Below are positions 34,201 to 44,884 of a stretch of DNA of 64,000 nucleotides, piece after piece. The notes beneath the pieces are model-generated. The model saw only the letters and a list, made by a program, of their open reading frames with translations. It was not told the origin of the DNA and did no database searches. The DNA comes from Apostichopus japonicus (lineage: Eukaryota; Echinodermata; Holothuroidea; Aspidochirotida; Stichopodidae). Position numbers and translations under genes: made by a program. Numbering within the stretch: the stretch's first letter is position 1; each line of letters opens with the position of its first letter. The stretch is from the NCBI RefSeq assembly GCF_037975245.1, contig NC_092577.1:21884898-21948897 (forward strand). Direction: 5' to 3'.

Positions 34201-35161
34201 GCTTTCAGCATTAAGGCGAATGGTGGAAGGGACTATCAAAGCATCGGTCACTAATGCTCTGCAGCTGTGCCAATCAAATGCCCGAAGAACCTCACCAGCC
34301 CCAGAAATTGTGAAAATATTACCCAATAGCAAGTTCTGACACAGACCACTGCCACCAGGTTGCATTGTACAAACCCTAAACCAAATTTATTACACGTAGA
34401 GTTGTAACAATGATTTCTTCATTCCACTATACACATGATATATGAATACATATATGTATAGAAATGTTAATGCAGAATATGTTGAGTGTGCAGTGGAAGA
34501 GTGTACAATCTAATTGACACCGATCGGATATAGGACATTGTGGTATTCCAGGCAGTATGGTGGGATAGTATAATTGTCTTGTTAACTTGTAGTAAAAAAA
34601 AAATTGTTTTCAGTACAATGCATAAAATACCTGGCACCTCTATAACCCTCTATGAAATTGTGGCACTATTCATCACTGAAGTTGTGAAATGCTAAATATT
34701 GCACATCCTTAATCGAAACAAAGATTGCTTCTATCAATACCCCACCTTCTGGGGAGTACTACAATATATGGTCCTTTCTATATGGAAGGCAGCATTTGAA
34801 TAAATCTAACAAGTTTGCTTCCATAACCTTTTCTTTTTCATTTCAGATTGGAACCAATATTCCACACTACCTTGAAGGGGTGAAACAAAAGCAACCATTC
34901 GTTTTACCTATTGGAAGCAGCAGGGTCAGCCCGGAACAAACGTACATAATCATAGAGAGAGAAGCCATTCCACAGGAGTCGCTGCTTAATGCCAGTGATC
35001 TATGTTTGAAGTTTTTTCATGTTTTGGATATGGATTATCAGTGGCAATCATACAACACCTGGCAGTTCCTCCAGATTGTTGTTTACGACATTGATGTACC
35101 TGGGAAAATGTCATTATCAGTTGTGCCATTCAAGACATATTTGAAAATCAAAAGGAAGTAG
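28206..35161 (+). CDS. Multi-exon gene with SAM-like first exon and conserved C-terminal block (SAMD3-like, uncharacterised)
   Basis: Exon 1 (28206-28272) starts MDSFVKDKLEEWGLMEWANS and ends at a GTATGG donor; its pattern fits the first helices of a SAM domain. Later exons with good splice signals are 32070-32225 (Cys-rich, KPKCGTNCSCYGHLHSLG), 33835-33965 (GKRATIEDALTSFVDLQ) and the last, 34847-35161, ending at TAG 35159-35161 (QPFVLPIGSS, TYIIIEREAIPQESLL, CLKFFHVLDMDYQW). The last block resembles the C-terminus of animal proteins labelled SAM-domain protein 3-like, as I recall. The phases of exons 32070-32225 and 33835-33965 do not join, so at least one exon is missing from my model. Introns contain an ORF1-only LINE and a CR1-like LINE. 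Function is unknown; no catalytic motif is evident. Confidence 0.6.
29125..30966 (+). mobile_element. ORF1-only LINE, full-length copy 2
   Basis: Same structure as the copy at 4922-6741: leader with ctttcgtggagtgcggacg, ORF1, then a 3' UTR ending GCACGTAAAAAGCA. A 15-base duplication with one mismatch flanks it (acgtaagcctacagt at 29110-29124, acgtaggcctacagt at 30967-30981). No endonuclease or RT sequence is present. It sits in the first intron of the SAM-like gene in the sense orientation. Confidence 0.85.
29345..30617 (+). pseudogene. LINE ORF1 (CCHC gag-like), one late frameshift
   Basis: Opens MAARRDSKIVLLSFSGEAK and stays open for about 325 codons, through the three knuckles (CWRCRLDEHEARLC, CSRCLQVGHTLAEC, CNSCGKTGHLARLC), before a TGA at 30320-30322. 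Compared with copy 1 there is one extra A near 30301 that shifts the frame. The remainder (SDSPMEDCTTALLVVAKES onward) is open in the next frame to the stop at 30615-30617. The first knuckle has Arg-Leu-Asp-Glu where copy 1 has Gly-Leu-Glu-Gly. Confidence 0.85.
30967..32069. other. Intron of the SAM-like gene, no further gene seen
   Basis: TAGGCCTA-rich sequence, a poly-G tract near 31580, and a single hAT-like end (cagggttcgaaatac near 31738) without a recognisable partner. Confidence 0.4.
32337..33395 (-). mobile_element. 5'-truncated CR1/L2-like LINE
   Basis: Minus-strand frames encode the C-terminal RT block of CR1/L2 elements (TSKLDYCNALLYGLPHKLTD, DLHWLPIHCRF, SSATLWNSLSEEAK). The 3' end is a TAAATAA-type simple repeat at about 32337-32355. 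Frameshifts and a small tandem expansion of tgtcacaagggca (33125-33190) are present. It lies antisense in an intron of the SAM-like gene. Confidence 0.85.
33966..34846. other. Intron of the SAM-like gene
   Basis: One open stretch at 34201-34340 (EGTIKASVTNALQLCQSN) could be a coding remnant, but it has no supported splice sites. Otherwise AT-rich and without repeats I can name. Confidence 0.35.
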
Positions 35162-35437
35162 GACTGAAAATTTTCAGACCTGGGTCCCATATATATGCTT
35201 CAACAAGAACTTTCAACAAAGTTGAAACAATAGTCGCACAGTTACACTGTTAAAACACTGAGCATTTTTTTCGTTGTGTAATGCCCGTTGCTCAGCGTAT
35301 TGGTTAAGCTTTGCCACAATAATGTTAAAAAGTTTCTTTTGTTGCACGTTTGTTGCATTCTCCAATAATTGGTCAAACTCGTTGTCACGTTTCCCACAAG
35401 GGTTGGGTATCATTTTGACATTACCTAATAGTTAGGT

Positions 35438-35658
35438 ATGTATCGTGCAATTTGCATACTACTTTGCTACAAGTTGGGCAAATCGCACATTCACGTTTTG
35501 GATGGGCCAACTACACGCGATCGTATATACGCAGTACGGTTTGTGCAGTACACTATACTGTACCTACGTACGTGCGCGTTGTGTTGCGACAGAAAAACTT
35601 CTTTGCACGACGTGCCCAGTTTGCTCCACAGTTTTTATTACATATCAGCACATCGAAA
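35438..35658 (+). promoter_or_regulatory. Candidate promoter region upstream of the 35659 exon
   Basis: CpG-containing stretch directly before an ATG, with an octamer-like atttgcat (35449) and a CCAA box-like site near 35503. No TATA box at a firm position. This is inferred from location and composition only. Confidence 0.25.
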
Positions 35659-35731
35659 ATGAGTCGCGAGGCAGTTGATCTGATAAACCATTGGGGAATC
35701 AACTGCCCCGAAGTAGCCCAAACTTTTCGAG
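35659..35731 (+). CDS. Candidate first exon (SAM-like), probably of the SET/recombinase gene
   Basis: Encodes MSREAVDLINHWGINCPEVA then QTFR, and ends at a GTAATG donor after one base of the next codon. It has nearly the same length and the same phase as the first exon of the SAM-like gene at 28206 and a similar WG-hydrophobic pattern. The next good plus-strand exon I find, at 44765, begins in the matching phase, so a join is possible. The 9 kb intron this needs is full of transposable elements. It could instead start a separate gene. Confidence 0.4.
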
Positions 35732-37636
35732 GTAATGAAGTGTAACCAGTGCTAGTTTTGTTTTCTACTTGTTTCATCTGTACCATCAGTGAAGTACGGT
35801 TAAGTAACGGTAGGCTAGATCAGTTGAACGTTACGGTAGTACACTTCAGCCAAGCCAGGCTTCACACGTTGACCGTTGCTCATACCACTAGGTATTAATA
35901 ATGTGATGTTTCAACTTTAACGAATATGAATGTAACAAACGTTAAACAATACATATTGTTTTTCCTTTCACTCAGTGAAATAACAGCCTATGCCGTGGTT
36001 ATGCGTGTAATTGAGGTCTTTGGCGATCAGATCCATCATAGGCTAGGCTACGTAGTTATGGGTCAGCCTAACATACGATTTATATACGACCAATTTTGAT
36101 GCACATAACATAAGGCTCCAAGTTTAATTAATTCGTATATTGACCTCATTATCGAATGAAGTTCTTACTATTATACCTAGTGTAACTGTAGCCGTCAAAA
36201 AAGACCGAGTCTTCTACGGAAGGTTGCTCTTTATTTATTCGTCTTCGTTTCTTTGTTTACCTTCGTGAAAACTACAAATACAAATAATAATGATACAAAC
36301 AACTACAAAGTGCACATTCCATCAAATACATATACAATTGGACAGGAAGAAGCCTTTAGGTCCGGGGTAAACTTATTACATTAAACCATAACATAAATTA
36401 ACGTACCTCTTTGGACTCTTGCAAATATCGGCTTAGTTGGTAGTCTTAAGGTGTGACAAAGATAAATTGATAAATTGTCTTAACAGCATGTATGGTCGGC
36501 CTATCTGTACAAAGACTTTGCAGTATGTGAGGAATATGCCCAGTGAGAGACGTCTCGGCTTCTTACACAAAACAATTTAAAGTAACTATTGTGCGGTACT
36601 GTAATGTTAAGAATGCAAGATTGCACGAGATTGCTGCCGAGCTTACAAATTAAAACTACGAACAGGTTTAAATATCAATGAATATATTTTACGCATAGAA
36701 ATTGTGAATCAACCTTTACATGGTCCCTCAAAATGATACTTTCATTTTTTAACCACGAATCCTGATATTTGATTCACATCACAAATACTATACTACACGT
36801 ATCGTGAATTAAGCTAGTGTCACAATTACTCTTTCACATAACCCAACTATCCATATGTATGTATGTATGTATGTATGTATGAAAAAGTACTAACTACTAG
36901 CGCTAGCCAAATACCTGCAAGTGGGCCTGTGGAAGAACCGAAAAACGACAATGCCAGGTAATAAAACAACGAAGATCTTAAGGTTTCACTCGCATCTTAG
37001 GCTTTAGTCATTAATTAGCTTAGCCTTCCCTTTTATCATTCATCGGCATCGCTGAACTTGCAATACACCGTCACCTTATTATCTAGTATGGTGGTACAGT
37101 AGCTAGGTAGGTTCGAAGTTCGAACACGTAAGAACTGAAGTGCCTCAAATTTAAAACCTTTATTAATAGGTAAATATTGTTGAATTTGCTCAAATAAAAA
37201 AAACCATTAATTGCTTCGTATTTCTAAGTTAAATCAGCCGTCGCTTTGCTTTGACTGGTGAATATATGGGCATTTGTATGAGGTGTTCGAACTTAAAACC
37301 CGTTCGAACTTAGAACCAGTACAGTAGGCCTAGGCCTATGTAGCCTAGTGTAAGTTACAGAGGCCTAGTTACAGTACCATTGTAAGTACGTGCACAATGC
37401 CTGTGGCGAATGACTGTAAATAATGGCAAGCCCAAACGAAACGTACCCTAGCCTTGGCCAAGGTCCTAGGCTAGGACCTTATTGTACTTTATAGTAGTTA
37501 TAGCTACAGCCTTTAAGTTGGAGGCTGTTACTCCATGGACTTCTGGATATAGCCCAAGTTTGTGATACAGTCTAACTGTTAGGGCCTGGGCGATGCCAGT
37601 GAACTTGCCCTTCTCAAAGACGGTCTAAGATAGCTA
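35732..37636. other. Intronic or intergenic sequence
   Basis: No supported exon. Contains an ATGT microsatellite (36855-36881) and many TAGGCCTA and TACTGTA words. Confidence 0.45.
36855..36881. repeat. (ATGT)n microsatellite
   Basis: About six to seven uninterrupted copies of a four-base unit (tatg/atgt). Confidence 0.9.
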
Positions 37637-38237
37637 GGGTTACTTCGGGTGTTGTCGGAAGGTCGGGCAATAATTAAAGATTACTTCCAATGTAAGCCAG
37701 CCAGTGTTGCTGCCTTAGTGAAGAAATAACCCCTAGCTAGTACACAATTATACAAGTAATACTTCAATCATTACGCAGGCCAAAGCTCCCGCTCAAAACA
37801 TTTACCCGATTTGGGTGTTGTCGGACAAGCGTGGGTGTTTTCAGACGGTCGTGATTTTAGTACAAATATGCAAATAAGACCAATAAACAGAGGAGCAATT
37901 TTATATTTTTATCACCAAGTACATAAATTAGACCCAAATGCACATGCAACTTAAGTAAAAACTTATTACAACAATTAACCTTTGCCAGTTGAAATTTAGC
38001 TGGAATCTTGCACGTTATGCCAGCCACCGCATTCTGATAATTCCCTGACCTTAACGTTGACCTTGAATTGCTAATTAATGTCCGACAACTACCGAAGCAC
38101 CTCCGTAATGTAAACTACTGTATATCGTAGCACAAGTTAGAGACCACGCTGCTCAACTTAACATTCACTCTGCTGGTTAGGCTCGCTGCGCCAGCCGTTT
38201 GTTGTACGATTACGTCCGACAACACCCGAAGCTACCC
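37637..38237. mobile_element. Inverted-repeat element with TA target duplication, 601 bp
   Basis: Ends gggttacttcgggtgttgtc and its inverted partner gacaacacccgaagctaccc match over 23 bases with two differences. TA lies directly outside both ends (37635-37636 and 38238-38239), which suggests a Tc1/mariner-type non-autonomous element. The subterminal motif gggtgttgtcgg is repeated inside (37815). No transposase. Confidence 0.7.
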
Positions 38238-38614
38238 TAGGCCTAGCTAGCTAGCACAAGGGCATCCCTTGAGTTGACCCCCTGAGTAATCATGGAAAGT
38301 CCATCCCTGTACAATTACAACGAAGTTTTAGTGGCTGCCAAATATTACAAAAGCATTTCTGTTATATTTTTCATGTAAGATGAACTTCATGGAGACCCAT
38401 GGGCCTATAGCCTAAAGGTTTTTCTTGCACTAATTTCCTTCCACTGTCTTTGACAGCCTCACAGTTTTGCTTTCATCTAGGCTAGGCCAAGGTAACTAGG
38501 TCTAGGCTCATTACTTTTACCTTTTTGTCTAACAGTAGGCCTAGGCTCCAGCAAAAGTATTTGTTCCTTAAAACCACACTTCTACATGCTCTATGTAACT
38601 TACAGTAGGCCTAT

Positions 38615-40142
38615 GGGTATTTCCATAAACTAGGGGTCCAATAGAGTAATATGAGGTCAAAATTTAAAGATCATTTTAACTGGTTGAAATTTGTACTCAT
38701 AAGAGAGTATTATCAGCAGTTATCAAAAATACATGCCAGTAAATTGACCAACATAAGGGGGACACCAAAGCAGTCATTAATCTTCTCTTAAAAGAATAAA
38801 GAAAAAAAAATAAAGAAATGGTTGAAAATTCATAGTCGAGTGTGATTTAGGACCCCTTGTGACAAGAACATGGAAACAGTTTGAAAGAATTCTCCAAAAC
38901 TTAAAAAGAGTCAGTTTCATTTTTATCAACATTTTCAGGTGTCAAAAGGTCTACACTTTTACATATTTTGCACAATATTGACTAATTTTAACCAGTAAAT
39001 CATAAATAGTGTTAAAATTTTCATCTTTGACACCCTTAGACTGTTAGACTTGTTGTCATTTAGTATCTTATTTTACATCATTTTATGGACATGTGTGATA
39101 CTTGGAAGATATTTCACTCCATTTTAGACCCGCATGTAACAGGGACACCAAGAATTGGTGTCCCCATTACACCTAACATGCAAGGTGCCAGTTTAATTTT
39201 TAAAGGTTGAGTTGACCTGGAAACTTTCAAATACAGTATAAACCACTGTTTGTAGTAATAAGATACAGTAGGCCTATTTAATCAAAAGCCTCAGTTTCAT
39301 TGAATTTTTTTTGGTCATGACCAACATAACTAGGTATGACAGCATGGGGGACACCAAAAAATTCAAATGTTCATCACGATAGAATAGTTGGTTCAAAAGA
39401 CATGGGATTATGTATTCTGGTAACATTCTGGGACCTTCTTTTCATGTAACTGAATTCACCCCCAAATTAAGCAGTTTGTGCAAATGGTGAAGCATCAAAT
39501 TTTACCATCATACTGTAACTCACTGAGGGGGACACCAAAATTATGTCGATTATGAATTATACCTTAAACAATGTTTGTTTTCATTTTGGCTTTCAAAATG
39601 TGCTAGTATCTAAAAGAGTTTGACCTTATTCTTATATCTAGAAAACTTCTGCCACCTGAGAATGACCACATTTATTCAATTATGAAAAGTACTTGAGAAA
39701 ACCAACATAACTAGGAGGACAATAAAGAGTCATGTTTGTCAGGTTGTTTTCTATCACCTCGTTTGGAAAATTGGGTGAAGCAATAATACTGATATTCTGG
39801 AAATGTTGACTATTGGTGATATCCTTATCATGATAAATGAGCAAAGTAATTCAATCCATCATAAATAAGCTTTTCAGATAAATCAGATTTGTATGCTTGT
39901 ATGTCACAGGCATTACCCCAAAATCAGGGGGGACACGAAAGGTACGGTAAGTACTGTAGTCTATTTTCTAGAAAATACTACACATTGAATATTCAGTTTA
40001 TATATCATAAGAAAGCCATGTTTGTAAGGTATACTAAAATACCTGAGGCACTGGTTTGTTGTATTCCCTGTTTTTGAAATTTAGCATTATATTGGCAAAG
40101 TCAGGAAAAAGGCCATTGGACCCCTAGTTTATGGAAATACCC
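38615..40142. mobile_element. 1.5 kb element with perfect 28-bp inverted ends
   Basis: The first 28 bases (beginning gggtatttccataaactagg) are repeated exactly in inverted orientation at 40115-40142. The interior is non-coding and contains at least five scattered copies of gggggacaccaaa or a close variant (38756, 39142, 39345, 39525, 39927). I found no target duplication and cannot assign a superfamily. Confidence 0.7.
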
Positions 40143-40695
40143 CAATATTAGATTAAATTTGCCTTGGCACTCGGAGAAGTAGCGCAAAAGATCTGCACAC
40201 GTAAGGACATACTTGTGCCCATGCAAAATCTAGACAGCCATTTTTCTACTTGGCCTTTCTTCTTCTTTTCAATACTGTACAAATGCCTAATGGGCAAGGC
40301 TATCCCGTACAGTTCAAAAACTAGGGCTACAGTAAGTAAGGGAGTCGGATGATGAAAAAAGACTAACCGAGGCAATAACTGTTTAAGTCAAGGGTCAATA
40401 GTTGGCTTTAAAACTATCGACTGATAGGGCACAACGAACATGCTTAGGTAACCGGTTCCAACTGGGTATACTGTAGTCTGGGGATAGAAAGATTTTTGAT
40501 AACAGTTTATTAGTAAGAGGTGGTGGTATAAGTATATACCTACAGTACTGTACCTTTATTGGACCAGTAGCCGGTCGAACATGGTTTAACTTAAAGGGTC
40601 AATAAGGTAATTAGCTACATTATTTGGAAGAAGAACATGACTTTCTTTGTAGATGACACCGAGGCAAGTCCTTAGTCGTCTACAGTAGTCTCAAG

Positions 40696-41103
40696 CAGGG
40701 GCTCAAATCTGTGTTTTTGTTTGGGGGGGGGGGGGCGAGTTCACTGTCTAAGCGGAGCGCCACCAGGTTGGCGCGTAGAGTACCGAGAAAATTTTCGTCC
40801 CTGAAGGCCCCCAGATCGCCGGAAATGGCACTTGCCGGGTCGTTTGATGTCCTTCGAAACAACACCTATATTGTGATGTGGAATAGAACTATTGAAGAAA
40901 CTGGAGTGACTCTAGAGCGCGCCGAAGATTTTGGGTTTTTAGTAGAGAAATTGTCATCTTGGGAGAAAAAACAGGTAGCCTAAACCGTCGGGGAGAGTTG
41001 TCGTCGTCGGAGTTGGGGGGCGAAATGACGGTTTCGCCCTCACTTTTTCACTTGGGGGGCCATGGCCCCCTCTGCCCCCCCCCCCCCGCGATTTGCGCCC
41101 CTG
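40696..41103. mobile_element. Non-autonomous hAT element, 408 bp
   Basis: Inverted ends caggggctcaaatc and gatttgcgcccctg (one mismatch) with a perfect 8-base target duplication, gtctcaag, at 40688-40695 and 41104-41111. Poly-G and poly-C tracts lie near the two ends. The 90-codon open frame inside is probably chance. Confidence 0.95.
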
Positions 41104-41283
41104 GTCTCAAGTCTGTCCTAGCCATACCTGTAGTCTTATGAAAGTCTTAAATTATTCAGCCACAGTATCTGACTCATGTGGCAAGTTATTTGAAGACAGG
41201 GAGATTTTGAGGAGACAACTTTGTCAAGGGGTGATTTTGCTAAGTGAGGAGTTTGTATATGGCCAGGAACAATGTTACTGGGG

Positions 41284-41522
41284 CAGTGGCGGATCCAGGC
41301 GGGGGAAAAACAGGCACGTGCCTCCCCTAATGGCCGTCTTGCATGACAAAAAAGTTGAGGCAAAAAAAAAGAAGCTTCGAAGTGTGTCAAATAATAGCAC
41401 CATTTTGTATCTCAGCCTTCTTCCAAAAGCAAAATTTCCCTTAGAATTCTCCCCAGGACTGATTAATCTTACCTTGCACCCCCTTCATTGAAAACTCTTT
41501 GATATGCCACTGCTGGGGACTG
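41284..41522. mobile_element. Probable hAT-like element, 239 bp
   Basis: Begins cagtggcggatccagg and ends atatgccactg, giving a short inverted repeat (cagtggc/gccactg). The flanks share ctgggg (left 41278-41283, right 41523-41528), a partial target duplication. The CAGTGGC end is common among animal hAT elements; the incomplete duplication lowers confidence. Confidence 0.55.
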
Positions 41523-42301
41523 GTTATATGGGGCCTGTTGACTGGTTCACATAACTCATGCAGTTTATACATGTATACTAATTAACAAGGTACAGTACTG
41601 TATACATAGAACACTTCAAACAAACAAAGATCAGCCTTTTCACCATAAATGCTAGCAGCAATAATTCTTCATTCATTGGTGTAGAAGTGTTCTGCCTTGT
41701 CATGTGTAAATACAATACATCCAATGCATACACTATTACAGTAGGACAAAGATCTCTAGGATAAAAAGCTGGGGATCCCAGTGCGCCAATGCAGCTGCAA
41801 GACTGGCTGTTAGCCTAGGTTCGAAGTACCGCACTGTACAGTACCTCTTACAGTAGGCTAGAATTAGACCCTGACATAGGCCTACAGTACTGTAATCCTG
41901 GAATATGGGTCCGGCCTTTATTGTTGGGCGAATTTGATTTTTCCGTACTGTAAGTTGGGAAATAAAGCAAAAATTATCGCAATAATAAAGATAAGTTTCC
42001 TGTAAAAGCAATTTCCCTTCTAGTTCATTCCTATATTAGAATATTTAAGGTCAAGGATAATCAATTAGTTCCAAATGTATGATTAATGACTACACAACTT
42101 CATTTCACTCTCTCCTGGATGGAAAACTCTGGTGGAGAGAAATGAACTTCCATTGATTTTACACCAGTTCAATGTAAAAACAGAATGTCTTCAATAAAAA
42201 AAAAACAGACAGTAATGAGTAAAAATAAAACAACACAAGGCAAAGTATTTCACATTTTTTCTTCACAAGAAATCATTGTCATTTTTTGGTTTCGATGTTA
42301 A
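41523..42301. other. Intronic or intergenic sequence
   Basis: No supported exon and no repeat I can name. Confidence 0.4.
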
Positions 42302-42910
42302 AGCAGCATTTTGCGTCCTTTTCTGTGATTTTTCTCAACCTCACTGATTCCACTTTGCCATAACGACATACATAACTAGCTAATCTATTTATATTTTACT
42401 TCAAATGGTGGCATAAAAGTCGAAAAATTTGCAACTTTCAACTTTGTTGTTCTCCAAGATATTTTCCGTTGGGAACCCAATAAACCTCGCCCATAATATG
42501 AATATTTAAACACTACGAACGTCATTGACAGATACGTAATATAACACCACGCTTGATTTGTGTACAGTCTATATGGCAGTTGTACCAGGGAGTTGCATAA
42601 CAACTCCCTGGTACGCGAAGTCTTGAATCTATTTTTAGCAACGGCTCATAACTAAACCTGCATCTCTGATTGGTTAAATTCAAACTAGTGGGTTTGGCGG
42701 AATTGTATGCGATTAATTTTAACTGTGAAATTTGTCGAGGACACTCTTCTCATTTATTGACATAAATCGTTAATTACTCGCTAATTAACGCTCTTGGCAG
42801 GGTGAAACTTGGATGGTATCTTAGATTGCTGTTTTATGATTGATACATGTAAAAAAATCGATGCACATGTTAAAAAAGTGGAAAAAAGCGACCCAACGCA
42901 AAATGCTGCT
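42302..42910. mobile_element. Inverted-repeat element in a TTAA site, 609 bp
   Basis: Inverted ends agcagcattttgcgt and acgcaaaatgctgct are each bordered by TTAA (42298-42301 and 42911-42914), as for piggyBac-type insertion; a TA duplication with longer ends is the alternative. In the middle is a perfect hairpin, gtaccagggagttg and caactccctggtac, around 42583-42615. No transposase. Confidence 0.7.
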
Positions 42911-42949
42911 TTAAGAGAAACCTGTGCGATCCGGCATATATGTACAGTA

Positions 42950-43990
42950 TGTGTGTATGTGGGTGTGTGTGTTTGTGACTTTGCTCGTTATCACAATATC
43001 TCAAGAAGGGAAACTCTCCCAGTTCTCAAACTTGGTACATAGATGCCCCATATTGAGAGGAAGAACCCTATTGTTTTGGCGGGGGGTCAAAGGTCATCTA
43101 GGGTCACCGAGATTCAAACTCTGAAAACCTTGTTGACATGATATCTTGAGGTAGGAAGCCTGGATTGATTTCGTACTCAGTATGTAGATGCGTTATGGTA
43201 AGACAAAGAACCCCATCATTTTTGGTGGGGGTCAAAGGTCATCTGGGGTCACGGGGGGTCAAACTCTGAAAACCTTGTTAACATGATATCTTAAGGTAGG
43301 AAGCTTGGATTGATTTTATATCTAGTATGTAGATGCATTATGGTAAGAGGAAGAACCCTCTTGTTTTTGGCAGGCGCCAAAGGTCATCTAGGGTCATCAG
43401 GATTCAAACTCTGAAAACCTTGTTAACATGATATCTTGAGGTAGGAAGCCTGGATTGATTCCATACGTAGTATGTAGATGCGTTATGGTAAGACGAAGAA
43501 CCCCATCATTTTTGGTGGGGGTCAAAGGTCATCTGGGGTTATGGGGGTCAAACTCTGAAAACCTTGTTAACATGATATCTTGAGGTAGAAAGCTTGGATT
43601 GATTTCATTCTTAGTATGTATATGTGCCCCATTATTTTTGGTGGGGGTCAAAGGTCATCTGGGGTCTCTGGGGATCAAACTCTGAAAATCTTGTTAACAC
43701 CATATCTTGATGTAGGAAGCTTGGATAAGTTTCATTTTTTAGCATTCAGATGTGTTTTGGTGAGACTTAGCACCCTCTTGTTTTTGGTGGAGGTCAAAGG
43801 TCACCGGGGTCAGATGCTGAAAACCAAGATCTTTATCTGGGGTCACCAGAGGTCAAAAAGGAAAATTTCCCAAAAATTCCCATGACCTTCATCTTGGGAC
43901 ACCACAGGTCAAAAAACAATTTTTCAAGAATTTACAAGATCGTCACCTGGGGTCTTCAAAGGTCAAAATGCAAAATTTCCCAAGAATTCC
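42950..43990. repeat. AGGTCA-rich tandem array, unit about 146 bp
   Basis: Five to six copies of a unit containing aaaccttgttaacatgatat and gggggtcaaaggtcatctgg. Unit marks lie at about 43122, 43269, 43416, 43557 and 43687. It starts after a GT-rich microsatellite (42935-42975). The sequence ggtcaaaggtca is two hexamers of the nuclear-receptor half-site type spaced by one base. The array is related in style to the insert at 21361-22885. Confidence 0.8.
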
Positions 43991-44127
43991 CAAGATTAAA
44001 TATGAATGCAAAATTTTATTTTGCCAACACCTTAAGATAGCATTTCACCAGTGACTGAAAGAAATGGGATAACATGGCATTATTTGAAATAAAACATATA
44101 TGTCTCATTGAAACCTCAATGAATTAA

Positions 44128-44371
44128 GACCGCGTGTTTGGTCTAATGGTAGAGCATCCGCCTCTCACGCGGGAGGCCCGGGATCGATTCCCAAGTTGAG
44201 TCATACCAAAGACTTTAAAAATGGAACCTACTGCCGTTGTGGGTGATGCTCCGCATAAGCAATGGAGTAAGGGAAAACGAGCCAGTGAGCCACAACTGGA
44301 AAAAAGGCCGTGGCCGGCTCGACTTGAACCAATTGGTTGGAAACTGGGCCGTTAAACCTCATCTAACTAAC
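44128..44371 (+). mobile_element. tRNA(Glu-CTC)-like SINE
   Basis: The head reads ggtctaatggtagagcatcc with a B-box-like gggatcgattcccaag and a loop ctctcac that would give anticodon CTC. The body has gagtcataccaaagac, aagcaatggagtaaggg, gccacaactgg and ggccgtggccggctcgac, ending with cctcatctaac. The acceptor stem is not conserved as a tRNA, so this is a SINE, not a tRNA gene. Confidence 0.85.
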
Positions 44372-44764
44372 TGCATTCTGGTTGAGATCTTGCTATCATA
44401 TCGCGATAACAAGAAACACTAGTAGGCCTTAATATGTGTACAGTAAGTGACAATTGACAGGCTAATGATCTTGTGTTGTAAACTTGTAGCAAAGAAGATG
44501 CACATGTATGTACTAAACCTCATTTATTATCAAAAGTGGTCATCCCACAATGTTACAGTATCTGGAAATGGTTTACTACCTTTATTGTATAATAACATGT
44601 ACTGAAGGTAGTTATGCTACTGTACAGTAGCTAGCCCACTGTACACTGTGCAGTACCTGTAGGCTAGGCAGTACCATAACCGACTATAAGGCCTTTAAAA
44701 AGATAAATATGGCTACAGACATTAGTCCTCATTAATTTTTTCACTTTCTTTTGTTATACTGTAG

Positions 44765-44884
44765 GCACACGGCATTCAGCTAGAAGGAAGAAAAGAGATG
44801 CAAGCCCTGAAACAATAGCAAGACAGGTAGTCACTAGAAACTGTGATGAAAAAAAATTTTCAGTGGGACGCTTCCCTGGCAAAG
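44765..44884 (+). CDS. Basic exon preceding the SET domain
   Basis: Acceptor tatactgtag; encodes TRHSARRKKRDASPETIARQ and ends FSVGRFPGK plus the first base of the Gly codon that joins the next exon to give GKGRGV. The basic cluster could be a nuclear-localisation signal. The first two bases need one base from an upstream exon, so this is not the first exon. Confidence 0.75.

Noticed and set aside
40711-40983. 90-codon open frame as a gene
   Set aside because: It lies inside a hAT element with perfect target duplication and includes a poly-G tract; no splice signals or known motif.
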